A DNA stretch of 64,000 nucleotides from Variovorax boronicumulans (GCF_007677875.1 NZ_VEDO01000004.1:186001-250000), one strand, 5' to 3'; shown: positions 37,501-49,491, counted from the first letter of the stretch. Notes: a model not told the origin generated them from the letters alone. A program made the numbers and translations.

Positions 37501-37986
37501 ATCCTGATGGACCTGGCCATGCCCGGCATCGACGGCTGGGAGACCATCCGCCGCGTCCGCGCGCTGCTGGCGCGGCCGCCGCGCATCGCCATCGTCTCGG
37601 CCAACGCCTTCGACAAGGGCCTGGAGAACGACGTGGAGATCCGGCCCGAGGACTTCCTCGTCAAGCCTGTGCGTTTGTCCGAACTGCTGGACTGGCTGGG
37701 GCGCCAGCTGGGACTGCAGTGGCTGGACCAGCCGCCGGCCGCCGAGGCGCCGCCGCCCGGGCCCGACGCCCCGCTGGCCTACCCGGATGCGGCCAGCCGC
37801 GAGGCGCTGCAGCAGGCGGTGGACGTGGGTTTTCCGCGCGGCATCATGAACGCGCTGGACGCCATCGAGCGTGGCCAGCCCGACTGCACGGCCTTCGTCC
37901 AGCAGATGCGCGGGCTGGCCCGACAATTCCAGTTCGAAGCCATGAGCCGATTGCTGCAACAAGCCGATGCCGCACCCACCCCTTGA
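34552..37986 (+). CDS. NCS1-type transporter fused to hybrid histidine kinase and receiver
   Basis: 1144 aa from GTG 34552. An earlier in-frame ATG at 34474 gives 1170 aa, but its extra 26 residues look non-coding and leave only 26 bases to ureA. Order: NCS1 (nucleobase/allantoin type) permease with about 12 helices (25-485; ARYGLDMDLLTRGAGFGYIG); eight cysteines at 502-539; two helices (about 570-590, 618-636); coiled coil; HisKA with SHELRTP (His698); ATPase domain (GNAIKF, DSGPGI, GGAGLGL); receiver with Asp987 (ILMDLAMPG); helical tail. I infer a permease-like sensor that signals through phosphotransfer, like the transporter-linked kinase CbrA in concept. The ligand is unknown; proximity to urease suggests urea or purine/pyrimidine nitrogen. 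It overlaps the LuxR-type regulator gene by 20 bases. Confidence 0.9.
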   Translation: MQETSAPVEQNAPQRIVKVRRDYNSWVARETMEDYALRFTPTRFRKWSPWRVANTAFGAASFLILEAVGATLLVQYGFVNAFWAILATGLIIFLAGLPISIYAARYGLDMDLLTRGAGFGYIGSTLTSLIYASFTFIFFALEAAVMAYALELALGIPPTWGYLLCALVVIPLVTHGVSAISRLQMWTQPLWLVMLVVPFVYVLMRDPGAFSGITHYVGEKSSRDGFDLHLFGAALTVGIALITQMGEQADYLRFMPVRECVNRGRWWLGVLVGGPGWVVLGVVKMLGGALLAYLAITHMVPKERAVDPNQMYLAAYEYVFPHLGWAVAATALFVVVSQLKINVTNAYAGSLAWSNFFSRVTHSHPGRVVWVVFNTLIAFMLMEMNVFQALGEVLGLYSNLAIAWIMAVVADLVVNKPLGLSPKGIEFKRAHLYDINPVGVGAMALASVLSISAYVGLFGPLAQAFSALIALGTALVASPLLAWLTRGRYYIARESTPQTNRCVICERDYEGPDMAHCPAYQGPICSLCCTLDARCGDLCKPRASLSWQWSAALRWLLPRRIWPYLETGLAHYLLLMLILVPLLAAVFGLLYSQETAVTEGMAGARLAEEALRSGFTKAYMALLLAAGIVAWWLVLAHKSRQVAQEESNRQTHLLVREIALHRQTDAELQRARQVAEEARRQADQANQAKSRYISAISHELRTPLNSILGYAQLMGEDAAVPPHRRHAVQVIKRGGEHLLQLVDGTLDIARIESGKLTLNIRPMAFADTVHEVAAMFELQAEGKGLAFHFEPEGPLPELVRADEQRLRQILINLLGNAIKFTATGHVRFRVRYQREMATLEIADSGPGIAADALARIFEPFARAAAPGQSAPGGAGLGLTIAKMLTDLMGGELTATSEPGVGSQFRVRLFLPAQHGSAGRQVVRATTPRHGYAGPRRSILVVDNEEVDRQLLVHLLEPLGFALRTAASGHDCLDLLVAGYRPDVILMDLAMPGIDGWETIRRVRALLARPPRIAIVSANAFDKGLENDVEIRPEDFLVKPVRLSELLDWLGRQLGLQWLDQPPAAEAPPPGPDAPLAYPDAASREALQQAVDVGFPRGIMNALDAIERGQPDCTAFVQQMRGLARQFQFEAMSRLLQQADAAPTP

Positions 37987-38944
37987 CCAGACCCTGGACC
38001 GCGCCAACAGCGACGTGGTGCTGATCGTCGACGACGTGCCCGACAACCTGGCCGTGCTGCACGACGCGCTGGACGAATCGGGTTTCACGGTGCTGGTCGC
38101 CACGGGTGGCGAGATGGCGCTGCAGCGCGCCGCGCAGGCTGTGCCCGACGTGGTGCTGCTGGACGCCATGATGCCGGGCATGGACGGCTTCGAGGTCGCG
38201 CGCCGGCTCAAGGCGCTGCCGGCCACGGCCCACATCCCCATCATCTTCATGACCGGCCTGACCGAGACCGAGCACCTGGTCGCGGCGCTGGAGTCTGGCG
38301 GCGTGGACTACGTGACCAAGCCCATCAAGCCCAAGGAGGTGCTGGCCCGCATGCAGGTGCACCTGGCCAGCGCGCGCGAGCGGCGCCAGGCGCGCAACGC
38401 GCTCGACGCCTTTGGCTATGCCAGCATCACCGTGCGCGTGAGCGATGGCCGGCTCATGTGGCAAACCGTGCTGGCGCGCGAACTGCTGCAGCGCTACTGC
38501 GGCGGGCCGGGCGGAGGCAACATGGCGCCACCCGTGCTGCTGGACTGGCTGCGCCGCCATGCCTTTGACGCCGAGCAGCGCCAGATCGAGCCGCCGCCGC
38601 TGCGCCTGGAGCAGGGCGCGCGCGCGCTGAGTTTCCGGCTGCACCAGCAGACCGGCGACGGCGAGGGAGGCGGAGACTGGCTCATCGTCATGCGCGAGGA
38701 GTCGGACGCGGCCGTCATCGAGGCGCTGAGCCTGTCGCTGGCGCTGACCGCGCGCGAGGCCGAGGTGCTGTACTGGCTGGTCAAGGGCAAGACCAACCGC
38801 GACATCGGCGAAATCCTGGGCGCCAGCCCGGCCACCATCAAGAAGCACCTGGAGCGCGTCTACGTCAAGCTCGGCGTGGAGACGCGCACGGCGGCGGCCA
38901 CGGTGGCGCTGCAGCGCGTGCGGCAGCTGCAGCCGCAGTCCTAA
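37967..38944 (+). CDS. LuxR-type response regulator (REC-HTH), partner of the transporter-kinase
   Basis: 325 aa. The receiver (about 15-135) has Asp66 (VLLDAMMPG) as phospho-acceptor. A middle region of about 100 residues (MWQTVLARELLQRYC) resembles a PAS-like or inter-domain sensor. The C-terminal LuxR helix-turn-helix is clear: LTAREAEVLYWLVKGKTNRD then SPATIKKHLERVYVKLGV. The start overlaps the kinase gene end by 20 bases, so the two are almost certainly one two-component system. Likely targets, by position, are the urease operon or its own divergent region; this is inference. Confidence 0.92.
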   Translation: MPHPPLDQTLDRANSDVVLIVDDVPDNLAVLHDALDESGFTVLVATGGEMALQRAAQAVPDVVLLDAMMPGMDGFEVARRLKALPATAHIPIIFMTGLTETEHLVAALESGGVDYVTKPIKPKEVLARMQVHLASARERRQARNALDAFGYASITVRVSDGRLMWQTVLARELLQRYCGGPGGGNMAPPVLLDWLRRHAFDAEQRQIEPPPLRLEQGARALSFRLHQQTGDGEGGGDWLIVMREESDAAVIEALSLSLALTAREAEVLYWLVKGKTNRDIGEILGASPATIKKHLERVYVKLGVETRTAAATVALQRVRQLQPQS

Positions 38945-38945
38945 T

Positions 38946-39949
38946 TCAGGCGTCGGTGGGTGCGTCGGCGAAGCGCTCGCGGATCGCCAGCAGCTGCGGC
39001 AGGATGCCGATAAAGACAGGCACCAGGGACGGGTCGAAGTGCTTGCCGGCTTCCCGTTCGAGCAGCGCCACCGCGTCCTCCACGCTCCAGGCCGGCTTGT
39101 ACGGCCGCACGCTGGTCAGCGCGTCGAACACGTCGGCGATGGCGATGATGCGGGCCTCCAGCGCAATGGCCTCGCCGGCCAGCCGGTCGGGGTAGCCGCT
39201 GCCGTCCCACTTCTCGTGGTGGCTGCGTGCGATCCTGGCGGCGATGTGCAGCACGCCTCTGTCGTGCTGGCCGATGATGTCGGCGCCGATGCTGGCGTGC
39301 GTGCGCATCACCGACCATTCCTCGGGCGTGAGCTGCCCCGGCTTGCGCAGGATGTGGTCGGGAATGCCGATCTTGCCCACGTCATGCATGGGCGCAGCGT
39401 GGAGCAGGTCTTCGGCATCGCGCGCATCGAAACCCAGCGCCAGGGCCAGCGCCTGGGCGTAGTGGCTCATGCGCAGCACGTGCTGGCCGGTCTCGTTGTC
39501 CTTGTACTCCGCGGCACGGCCCAGGCGCTGCACGATCTCCAGCCGCGATGCCTTGAGCTCGTCCATGCGCACCAGCGACAGGTGCGTGCGCACGCGGGCC
39601 CGCACCACGGGTGGGCTCACCGGCTTGACGATGTAGTCGACCGCCCCGGTGTCGAAACCCTGCGCCTCGTCGCCCGCGTCGGCCAGGGCGGTCACAAACA
39701 CCACCGGGATCGACGCGGTGCCCGTGTCGGCCTTGAGCGTGCGGCAGACCTCGTGGCCGCTCATGCCCGGCATCATCACGTCCAGCAGCAGCAGGTCGGG
39801 GCGCTCGTCGCGGGCCAGCTTGAGCGCCGTGGCCCCGTCGCGCGCGTACAGCAGCCGGTATTCGGCCTGCAGGATGCCGCGCAGCACCTGCAGGTTGGTG
39901 GGCTCGTCGTCCACCAGCAGCAAGCGCGGGCGGCGGTCAAGGTCGGTGG

Positions 39950-39953
<4 letters not shown>
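38946..39953 (-). CDS. HD-GYP response regulator (c-di-GMP phosphodiesterase)
   Basis: 335 aa. The receiver has Asp58 (LLLLDVMMPG). The HD-GYP domain has the HD pair at His190-Asp191 (APMHDVGKIGIPD) and the GYP motif at 243-245 (DGSGYPDRL), so hydrolysis of c-di-GMP is expected. The ATG overlaps the stop of the MHYT hybrid kinase (ATGA), so they are one operon and a probable signalling pair. Its stop is one base from the convergent LuxR-regulator stop. Confidence 0.94.
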
Positions 39954-43669
<3,716 letters not shown>

Positions 43670-43672
43670 GAG

Positions 43673-43685
43673 ATTTGTTACAAAT
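43673..43685. promoter_or_regulatory. Palindrome next to the MHYT-kinase start
   Basis: ATTTGT-T-ACAAAT is a 6+6 inverted repeat with a one-base spacer. It begins four bases before the ATG of the minus-strand kinase gene, where a ribosome site would normally sit. It may be an operator or an RNA structure that limits translation. Confidence 0.5.
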
Positions 43686-43690
43686 TTACG

Positions 43691-43731
43691 CGGATCGGAG
43701 CCGGCATATGTTCGGCAAAAGCTCCGATCCG
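43691..43731. promoter_or_regulatory. Eleven-base inverted repeat upstream of the MHYT kinase
   Basis: The arms CGGATCGGAGC (43691-43701) and GCTCCGATCCG (43721-43731) are perfect complements with a 19-base loop. No T-run follows on either strand, so it is not a normal intrinsic terminator. It lies 22 bases upstream of the kinase start, on the leader side. Confidence 0.55.
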
Positions 43732-43797
43732 TGCGCCCAAGGAATGCACGCCACCGCCGTATTTGTGCGGCGGCGGGGGGCTTGCGGTGCGCGAGTA

Positions 43798-45957
43798 TCA
43801 GGCCCGCAGGCGCAGCGCGGCCTGCTCGGCCGGTTCCGGCTGGCCGTAGAGATAGCCCTGGGCGCCATCGCAGCCGCAAGCGGCCAGGAATTCGGCCTGG
43901 GCCGGAGTCTCCACGCCCTCGGCCAGCACGCGCAGGCCCAGGCCGCGGGCCAGTGCCACGGTGGCATGCACGATGGCGGCGTCCTGCTCGTCCTGGGGCA
44001 GTGCTGAAACGAAGCTGCGGTCGATCTTGAGCTCGTCGAGCGGAAAGCGCTTGAGGTAGGCGAGCGAGGAGTAGCCGGTGCCGAAGTCGTCCAGCGACAT
44101 GTTGATGCCCAGGGCGTGGATGGCCTGCAGCAGGCCGATGATCTGCTCGCCTTCGCCCATGGCCACGGTTTCCGTGATCTCCAGACGCAGCAGGGCTGGC
44201 GCGATGGCGGTTTCGCGCAGCGCCAGGCGCACGGCCTGCACGATCTCGCCGTTGGTCCACTGGCGCGCCGACACGTTCACCGCCACCGGCACCGGCCGCA
44301 GGCCGGCGCCCTGCCAGCGCGCCAACTGGCGGGCCACCTCCCGGACGGCCCACGCGCCCATGTCCACGATCAGGCCGGATTCCTCGGCCAGCGGAATGAA
44401 CTCGGACGGCGGCAGGTCCCGGCCCGGCGCCTGCTGCCAGCGCATCAGCGCTTCCATGCCGATCATGTGGCCACTCTCGAACGCGAACTGCGGCTGGTAG
44501 TGCAGCCGCAGGCGCTCATGCAGCAAGGCCTGGCGCAGATCGACCTCGCGCGCCAGGCGGTCGTGCATGCGCGCGTTGATGTCGCTGGCCCAAATGTGGA
44601 AGCTGGCTTTGGGCTGGCCTTTGGCGCGGTACATGGCCATGTCGGCCTTGGACAACAGATCCTCGATCTGCGTGCCGTCCCGCGGCACCAGCACCACCCC
44701 CACGCTGGCCGAACTGGGCAGCAGGCGGTGGTTGAATTCCGGGCCGAGCGCCACGTCGCGCGACAGCGCGTCGACGATCTTGCTGGCACCCAGGGCGGCG
44801 CCCTCGGGGCCGCCCACGTCCTCCAGGATCAGCACGAACTCGTCGCCGCCCCAACGCGCCACCGTGTCGGTGTCGCGGCACAGGGCCTGCAAGCGTTGGG
44901 CCAGCACGCGCAGCACGGCATCGCCGGTGCGGTGGCCCAGCGTGTCGTTGATGTGTTTGAAACGGTCCAAGTCGACGAACAGGATGGCGGCCACGCTGTG
45001 CTGGCGCTTCACGCGCGACAGCGTGCGCTGCAGTTGCTCATGCAACAGCACGCGGTTGGGCAGGCCGGTCAAGGCATCGTGCGTGGCGGCATGCTCGCGC
45101 TCGCGCGCGGCCTCGAGCGCGCCGGTCATGTCGGTGAACACCAGCACGGCGCCATCGACGACCCCGTCCGTGGCCCGCAGCGGGCTGGCTGTCGCGCGAA
45201 GGCTACGGACGCCCTCGGCCGAACGCAGCTGCAGCAGTTCGCGCACGCGCACGCTGACGCCCTGGGCGACACAGGCCGTGATCGCCGCATGCAGCGCCTC
45301 GTGGCTATGCGCCTCCAGCGGATAGGCGAGCGCCAGGGGGCGGCCGTCCAGCACCCCGGGAGCTGCCTGCTGCACGGCACTGGGATTGGCGAAGCGCACG
45401 GTGTGCTCTGCACCATCGACAGTGAGCACGGCGTCGTCGATGGCGCGCAGCGCGGCCTGGGCCTGGGCGCGCGTGCGCTGTTGCTGCCGCTGGGCCGCGC
45501 GCGCACGCGCCGCCTCACGCAAGCCCAACGCCACCGCCAGGCCGGCCACCGGCATGGCGGGGGGCAGCCAGCGCTGCTGCGTGAGCAGGGCCGAGCTGGC
45601 GGCAAGCGGAAGGCACAGCAGCGCCAGGGCCAGCAGCAGGCGCGCCGGTGCCTTGCGTGGCCGCAAGGCCACCGCGCTGACCAGCAGCAGTGTGAAGAGT
45701 GCGGCGAGCGGCGTCGGCACCTGTTCGACCGCCGACTGGGGCAGGGTGGGGGCCCCATCGCCCTGCAGCAGGTGGTAGGCCAGCAGGTCCAGGTGCTGCA
45801 GGGCTGCCGGTTGCCACCACGCGAGCAGCAGGGTGACGGCCGCTCCGGCGAACCACCAGGTGGCGCGTGCCGCCGCCGCCGCCGCGATGTTGCGCCGCCG
45901 GTGCCGCAGGCTCCCGCGACCGTTCGGGTCGATGGGGCGGGAGCGCGGGCTGGGCAT
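43798..45957 (-). CDS. GGDEF-EAL protein with short membrane sensor region
   Basis: 719 aa. Membrane helices are at about 33-50, 82-98, 105-122 and 133-146. Then come a PAS-like domain (165-285), GGDEF (370-374) with inhibition site RDTD (361-364), and EAL (502-504) with DDFGTGYSS at 623. Both catalytic sets look intact, so it could make or break c-di-GMP. The head resembles a CHASE2 domain that lacks the ~250-residue external loop (HLDLLAYHLL, then only about 30 residues before helix 2). It is followed by 128 bases and then the MHYT kinase on the same strand. Confidence 0.92.
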   Translation of the reverse strand: MPSPRSRPIDPNGRGSLRHRRRNIAAAAAARATWWFAGAAVTLLLAWWQPAALQHLDLLAYHLLQGDGAPTLPQSAVEQVPTPLAALFTLLLVSAVALRPRKAPARLLLALALLCLPLAASSALLTQQRWLPPAMPVAGLAVALGLREAARARAAQRQQQRTRAQAQAALRAIDDAVLTVDGAEHTVRFANPSAVQQAAPGVLDGRPLALAYPLEAHSHEALHAAITACVAQGVSVRVRELLQLRSAEGVRSLRATASPLRATDGVVDGAVLVFTDMTGALEAAREREHAATHDALTGLPNRVLLHEQLQRTLSRVKRQHSVAAILFVDLDRFKHINDTLGHRTGDAVLRVLAQRLQALCRDTDTVARWGGDEFVLILEDVGGPEGAALGASKIVDALSRDVALGPEFNHRLLPSSASVGVVLVPRDGTQIEDLLSKADMAMYRAKGQPKASFHIWASDINARMHDRLAREVDLRQALLHERLRLHYQPQFAFESGHMIGMEALMRWQQAPGRDLPPSEFIPLAEESGLIVDMGAWAVREVARQLARWQGAGLRPVPVAVNVSARQWTNGEIVQAVRLALRETAIAPALLRLEITETVAMGEGEQIIGLLQAIHALGINMSLDDFGTGYSSLAYLKRFPLDELKIDRSFVSALPQDEQDAAIVHATVALARGLGLRVLAEGVETPAQAEFLAACGCDGAQGYLYGQPEPAEQAALRLRA

Positions 45958-46051
45958 GGCGGTTGGGAATTGGCTGTAAACGCCTCCGATTGTATGGATT
46001 GTTGCCAGTTGAATGTTTTGTATTCAGTGCGGGGGCGGCATACCGTCCTTT

Positions 46052-46540
46052 TTACGCAGGGCTGGAACGAAGTCCATACATCTTGCCGCCCACGAACAGG
46101 TATTCCACACGCAGCACGGCATCGCCCTGTTCTCCCTTGAACGTGAAGCCCACGGCCGCCACGCGATCGCCCGCACGGATCTCCTCGGCCTGCCAGGCAC
46201 GCATGCGCGTGAGCGGCGCCAGCTCGAGTTCCCAACGACGGTCCTGGCGGCTCGGCAGCACGGTCTTGGCCAGCAGCGCGGCGCCATCGACGCCGGCGCT
46301 TTGGGCTGGCAGGGTGCGCTGCTTCAGGTCGGCCGGCAGCGCGAGCGTGGCAGGGATCTCGACCACAAGTTCTGCGTGCGGATTGCGCCAGCGGCTTTCG
46401 ACCACCTGGCCTTCCAGGTAGATCGGCCGGTCCTGGTCGAAGCTGCTCCAGCCGTGGTGGGCGTGGGCGCGCTGCAGCGCCAGCGGTACGCCCAGGCCGG
46501 CCAGTGCGACCAGCCGGCGGCGCGTGAGGTTCAGGTTCAT
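46052..46540 (-). CDS. DUF6152-like exported protein
   Basis: 162 aa. An N-terminal RRR plus hydrophobic stretch (LVALAGLGVPLAL) looks like a signal peptide with Tat-like flavour, cleaved near HAHAHHG. The sequence AHHGWSSFDQDRPIYLEG and the EYLFVGGKMYGLR end match the DUF6152 family, periplasmic proteins of unknown function. It lies 22 bases after a small membrane protein gene on the same strand, a pairing seen with that family. Confidence 0.72.
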   Translation of the reverse strand: MNLNLTRRRLVALAGLGVPLALQRAHAHHGWSSFDQDRPIYLEGQVVESRWRNPHAELVVEIPATLALPADLKQRTLPAQSAGVDGAALLAKTVLPSRQDRRWELELAPLTRMRAWQAEEIRAGDRVAAVGFTFKGEQGDAVLRVEYLFVGGKMYGLRSSPA

Positions 46541-46562
46541 GGCATCGCTCCTTCGTGGTGGG

Positions 46563-46997
46563 TCATTCGTAGGCGATCCAGCGGCCGCAGCCGATGGCGG
46601 CCAGCCACAGCCCGCTGGACGCCAACATCTGCAGCCGGGCCAGCCGGTCGAGCCGGGCCAGCGCGCCGCGGCCGTGGAACCAGGCCGCGTTGCAGCCGGC
46701 CAGCGCCAGCAGCGCCATCTTGAGCAGGAAGCTGCGCTTGGCCAGCAGCTCGCCGGGCTGGCTGGCGAACATCAGCAGGCCGCTGGCCGCGGCGAGCGCA
46801 AACCCGGCCAGCGCCAGCGTCAGCGATAGCCGGGCCAGCGCGGGCACCGGCAGCGCGGCGGCGCCGCCGAATACGCGCACCTCCAGCGCCACGAGGTTGC
46901 CCAGCAGCAGCGCGATGCCGACGATGTGCACCACCTCGAGGGTGGGGTAGGCCCAGGGATGGGACTGCAGGGCGGCCAGGGCTTGCATGCGGGCCAT
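46563..46997 (-). CDS. Small four-helix membrane protein (DUF6644-like)
   Basis: 144 aa with four hydrophobic helices. The conserved LEVVHIVGIALLLGNLVALE head and FLLKMALLALAGCNAAWFH middle contain histidines positioned as possible haem or metal ligands. It pairs with the DUF6152-like gene. Function is unknown; the context suggests a two-protein membrane/periplasmic unit. Confidence 0.68.
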   Translation of the reverse strand: MARMQALAALQSHPWAYPTLEVVHIVGIALLLGNLVALEVRVFGGAAALPVPALARLSLTLALAGFALAAASGLLMFASQPGELLAKRSFLLKMALLALAGCNAAWFHGRGALARLDRLARLQMLASSGLWLAAIGCGRWIAYE

Positions 46998-47034
46998 CTT
47001 CGCACCGGTCGCGCGCGGGTGGCCAAAGCCCGTT

Positions 47035-47235
47035 TCAGCCGTCGGGCAGAACGCCTTCGCGCGTCCTCTGGGCAGCTGCCGAGGCGCGCGTCGCTATCCC
47101 CAGCCATGAAAGCACCTCGATCTCGCGCGGCGTGAGATCGGCCTTGCGCGGCCGGCCGGTCGGGGAAGCGGCGCAGCCACTCGGCCGGCTGCGAAGCCGG
47201 CCACGATGTGGGCAGTCTCGGACAGCGCCGTCAGC
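47035..47235 (-). pseudogene. Remnant of a LuxR-type regulator
   Basis: On the minus strand, KADLTPREIEVLSWLG matches the opening of a LuxR helix-turn-helix domain but is followed at once by unrelated residues and a stop. A further possible piece (ALSETAHIVAGFAAGR) lies in another frame upstream. No start codon or intact receiver is found. It looks like a decayed gene; the evidence is one strong motif, so chance cannot be fully excluded. Confidence 0.35.
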
Positions 47236-47286
47236 CGCCGTCGCCCGACCTCGTCTGCGCCTGCGGGGCCGCGGCATGATGTCGTC

Positions 47287-47610
47287 ATGCCCCGGCCGCA
47301 CCACCATGTCTACGTCGTCCAGCTCGCCGACCCCGTCTGGAACAGCGCGCGGTTCCGCCACGCCAATCCCGACTACCAGATCGGCAAGCCCTTCGTCTAC
47401 GTGGGCATGACCGGACTGGACCCGGACATCCGCTTCGACAAGCACAAGGCCGGCATCCAGGCCAACCGCTTCGTGATGCTGTACGGCGAGCGCCTGTTGC
47501 CGGCGCTGTACGCACGCTACAACCCGATGCCCTACCAGGCCGCCCGCGAGATGGAGGTGGAGCTCGGCATCCGCCTGCGCGCGCAGGGCTTCGGCGTGTG
47601 GCAGGGCTGA
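47287..47610 (+). CDS. Small GIY-YIG-like protein
   Basis: 107 aa from ATG 47287. The head HHHVYVVQL and the following FVYVGMTG take the places of the GIY and YIG motifs; an Arg-Phe-Asp-Lys-His-Lys stretch and a Glu in EMEVELGI fit later catalytic positions. Such proteins are single-domain nuclease-like genes. The gene stands alone between two decayed genes, and I cannot tell whether it is active or which DNA it acts on. Confidence 0.55.
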   Translation: MPRPHHHVYVVQLADPVWNSARFRHANPDYQIGKPFVYVGMTGLDPDIRFDKHKAGIQANRFVMLYGERLLPALYARYNPMPYQAAREMEVELGIRLRAQGFGVWQG

Positions 47611-47775
47611 TGCCATCGCCGCCCTTCCACGGCATTCGACGCGGTGCCTTGCGCACGCTGGCCCAGCGCGACGAGCCTGCTGGCTGCCCGGCCTGCGGCT
47701 GCGCGTCGCCGCGCGTGTTCGTGGGCGCGCCGCGGCTGGCACCGATGGACGGCGGCACCCGCGCGGCACGAACGG
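47611..47775. other. Non-coding stretch before the EamA remnant
   Basis: No start, ribosome site or recognisable protein is seen between the GIY-YIG-like gene and the transporter remnant. It may hold further decayed transporter sequence, but I see no clear similarity. Confidence 0.4.
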
Positions 47776-48060
47776 ACGACGGTGGCGATCCGCTGCACGT
47801 CGCTGACCAGCGCCCCGGCCACCGCGATGCGGCTGGTCCAGCTGTTGGGCGCTTTCGTGCTGCTGCTACCGGCGGCCTGGCTGCTCGGGGAATGGCGCTT
47901 CACGCCCACGCCCGCGGTGTGGGCGCACCTGGGCTTTAAGAGCGTGGTGGTGTCGTTCGCCAGCTTCCTGACCTGGTTCTGGTTGCTGCGGCGCTACCTG
48001 GCCTCGCAGCTCGGTGTGTTCTCGTTCCTCGCGCCCCTGTTCGGCGTGCTGCTGGGCGTA
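47776..48060 (+). pseudogene. Truncated EamA/DMT transporter remnant
   Basis: The translated stretch begins at TTVAIRCTSL and reads PAWLLGEWRF, then SFASFLTWFWLLRRYLASQL and VFSFLAPLFGVLLGV. This is the second half of an EamA transporter (compare the intact relative at 8779-9696). It has no start and stops being family-like right after LLGV, where the urtA leader begins. The frame happens to run open into urtA, but the join is not a real fusion, because urtA has its own signal peptide and ribosome site. Confidence 0.6.
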
Positions 48061-48177
48061 CGCCACCTGGCGTACAGACCCCCGTCGGGGTTCTTCCTAG
48101 GATCGCTCCCAAGGTCAGACAAGGCCCACAGGCTTGTAAGACCGGACCGATCCAACCACCCAACGGGAGCACTCCGA

Positions 48178-49440
48178 ATGCAACGCAGCTTCACCCTCAA
48201 GGCCCTCACCACGGGCCTCGCGCTGGCCGGTCTGGCCGCCGTTCCCGCCTTCGCGCAGGACACCATCAAGGTCGGCGTGCTGCACGCGCTGTCCGGCACC
48301 ATGGCGATTTCCGAGACGGCGCTCAAGGACATGGCGCTGATGACCATCGAGGACATCAACGCCAAGGGCGGCGTGATGGGCAAGAAGCTCGAGCCCGTGG
48401 TGATCGACACGGCCTCCAATTGGCCGCTGGCCGCCGAGAAGGCCAAGCAGCTCATCACACAGGACAAGGTGGCCGTGACCTTCGGCTGCTGGACCTCGGT
48501 CTGCCGCAAGTCGGTGCTGCCGGTCTACGAAGAGAACAACGCGCTGCTGTACTACCCCGTGCAGTACGAGGGCGAGGAGCTGTCCAAGAACGTGTTCTAC
48601 ACAGGCGCGGCGCCGAACCAGCAGGCCATCCCCGCCGTGGAATACCTGATGGGCAAGGAAGGCGGCTCGGCCAAGCGCTGGGTGCTGCTGGGCACGGACT
48701 ACGTCTACCCGCGCACGGCCAACAAGATCCTGCGCGCGTTCCTCAAGTCCAAGGGTGTGGCCGATGCCGACATCATGGAGACCTACACGCCGTTCGGCCA
48801 CAGCGACTACCAGACCATCGTCGCGGACATCAAAAAGTTCAGCACCGGCGGCAAGACGGCCGTGGTCTCCACCATCAACGGCGATTCCAACATCCCGTTC
48901 TACAAGGAACTGGGCAACGCCGGCCTGAACGCCAAGACCGTGCCCGTGGTGGCCTTCAGCGTGGGCGAGGAAGAGCTGCGCGGCCTGGATCCCAAGCCGC
49001 TGGCCGGCCACCTGGCCTCGTGGAACTACTTCATGAGCGTGAAGAACCCGACCAACACGGCCTGGATCAAGCAATGGAGCGACTACGCCAAGGCCAAGAA
49101 GCTGCCGGGCCAGTCCACCAAGCCGCTGACCAACGACCCGATGGAAGCCACTTACGTCGGCATCCACATGTGGAAGCAGGCCGTCGAGAAGGCCAAGTCC
49201 ACCGACGCCGACAAGGTCATCGCCGCCATGGCGGGCCAGACCTTCAATGCGCCCAGCGGCTTCACGCTGACCATGGACGCCAAGAACCACCATCTGCACA
49301 AGCCCGTGCTGATCGGCGAGATCCGCCCGGACGGCCAGTTCAACGTGGTGTGGCGCACCAAGGCTCCGATCAAGGCCCAGCCCTGGAGCCCCTACATCGA
49401 AGGCAACGACAAGAAGAAGGACGAGCCCGAGAAGAAGTGA
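48178..49440 (+). CDS. urtA: Urea ABC transporter substrate-binding protein UrtA
   Basis: 420 aa. A signal peptide (about 1-26, ending PAFAQ) is followed by DTIKVGVLHALSGTMAISE, then FGCWTSVCRKSVLPV and LLYYPVQYEGEE, all family hallmarks. UrtA binds urea in the periplasm for import by UrtBCDE. GGGAG precedes the ATG by eight bases. A hairpin terminator follows, as expected for a binding protein needed in excess. Confidence 0.97.
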   Translation: MQRSFTLKALTTGLALAGLAAVPAFAQDTIKVGVLHALSGTMAISETALKDMALMTIEDINAKGGVMGKKLEPVVIDTASNWPLAAEKAKQLITQDKVAVTFGCWTSVCRKSVLPVYEENNALLYYPVQYEGEELSKNVFYTGAAPNQQAIPAVEYLMGKEGGSAKRWVLLGTDYVYPRTANKILRAFLKSKGVADADIMETYTPFGHSDYQTIVADIKKFSTGGKTAVVSTINGDSNIPFYKELGNAGLNAKTVPVVAFSVGEEELRGLDPKPLAGHLASWNYFMSVKNPTNTAWIKQWSDYAKAKKLPGQSTKPLTNDPMEATYVGIHMWKQAVEKAKSTDADKVIAAMAGQTFNAPSGFTLTMDAKNHHLHKPVLIGEIRPDGQFNVVWRTKAPIKAQPWSPYIEGNDKKKDEPEKK

Positions 49441-49465
49441 CGGCTGCCCTGTAGCGCGACGCACG

Positions 49466-49491
49466 AGAAGGGGCCGCGCGCCCCTTCTTTT
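49466..49491 (+). terminator. Intrinsic terminator between urtA and urtB
   Basis: A nine-base perfect stem AGAAGGGGC / GCCCCTTCT with a five-base loop, followed by a short T run. It lies 25 bases after the urtA stop and 28 bases before the urtB start. Partial read-through would give more UrtA than UrtBCDE. Confidence 0.82.

Noticed and set aside
47644-48177. Fusion of a transporter with UrtA
   Set aside because: The open frame joins them only by chance; urtA has its own ribosome site and signal peptide, and the transporter part is truncated.
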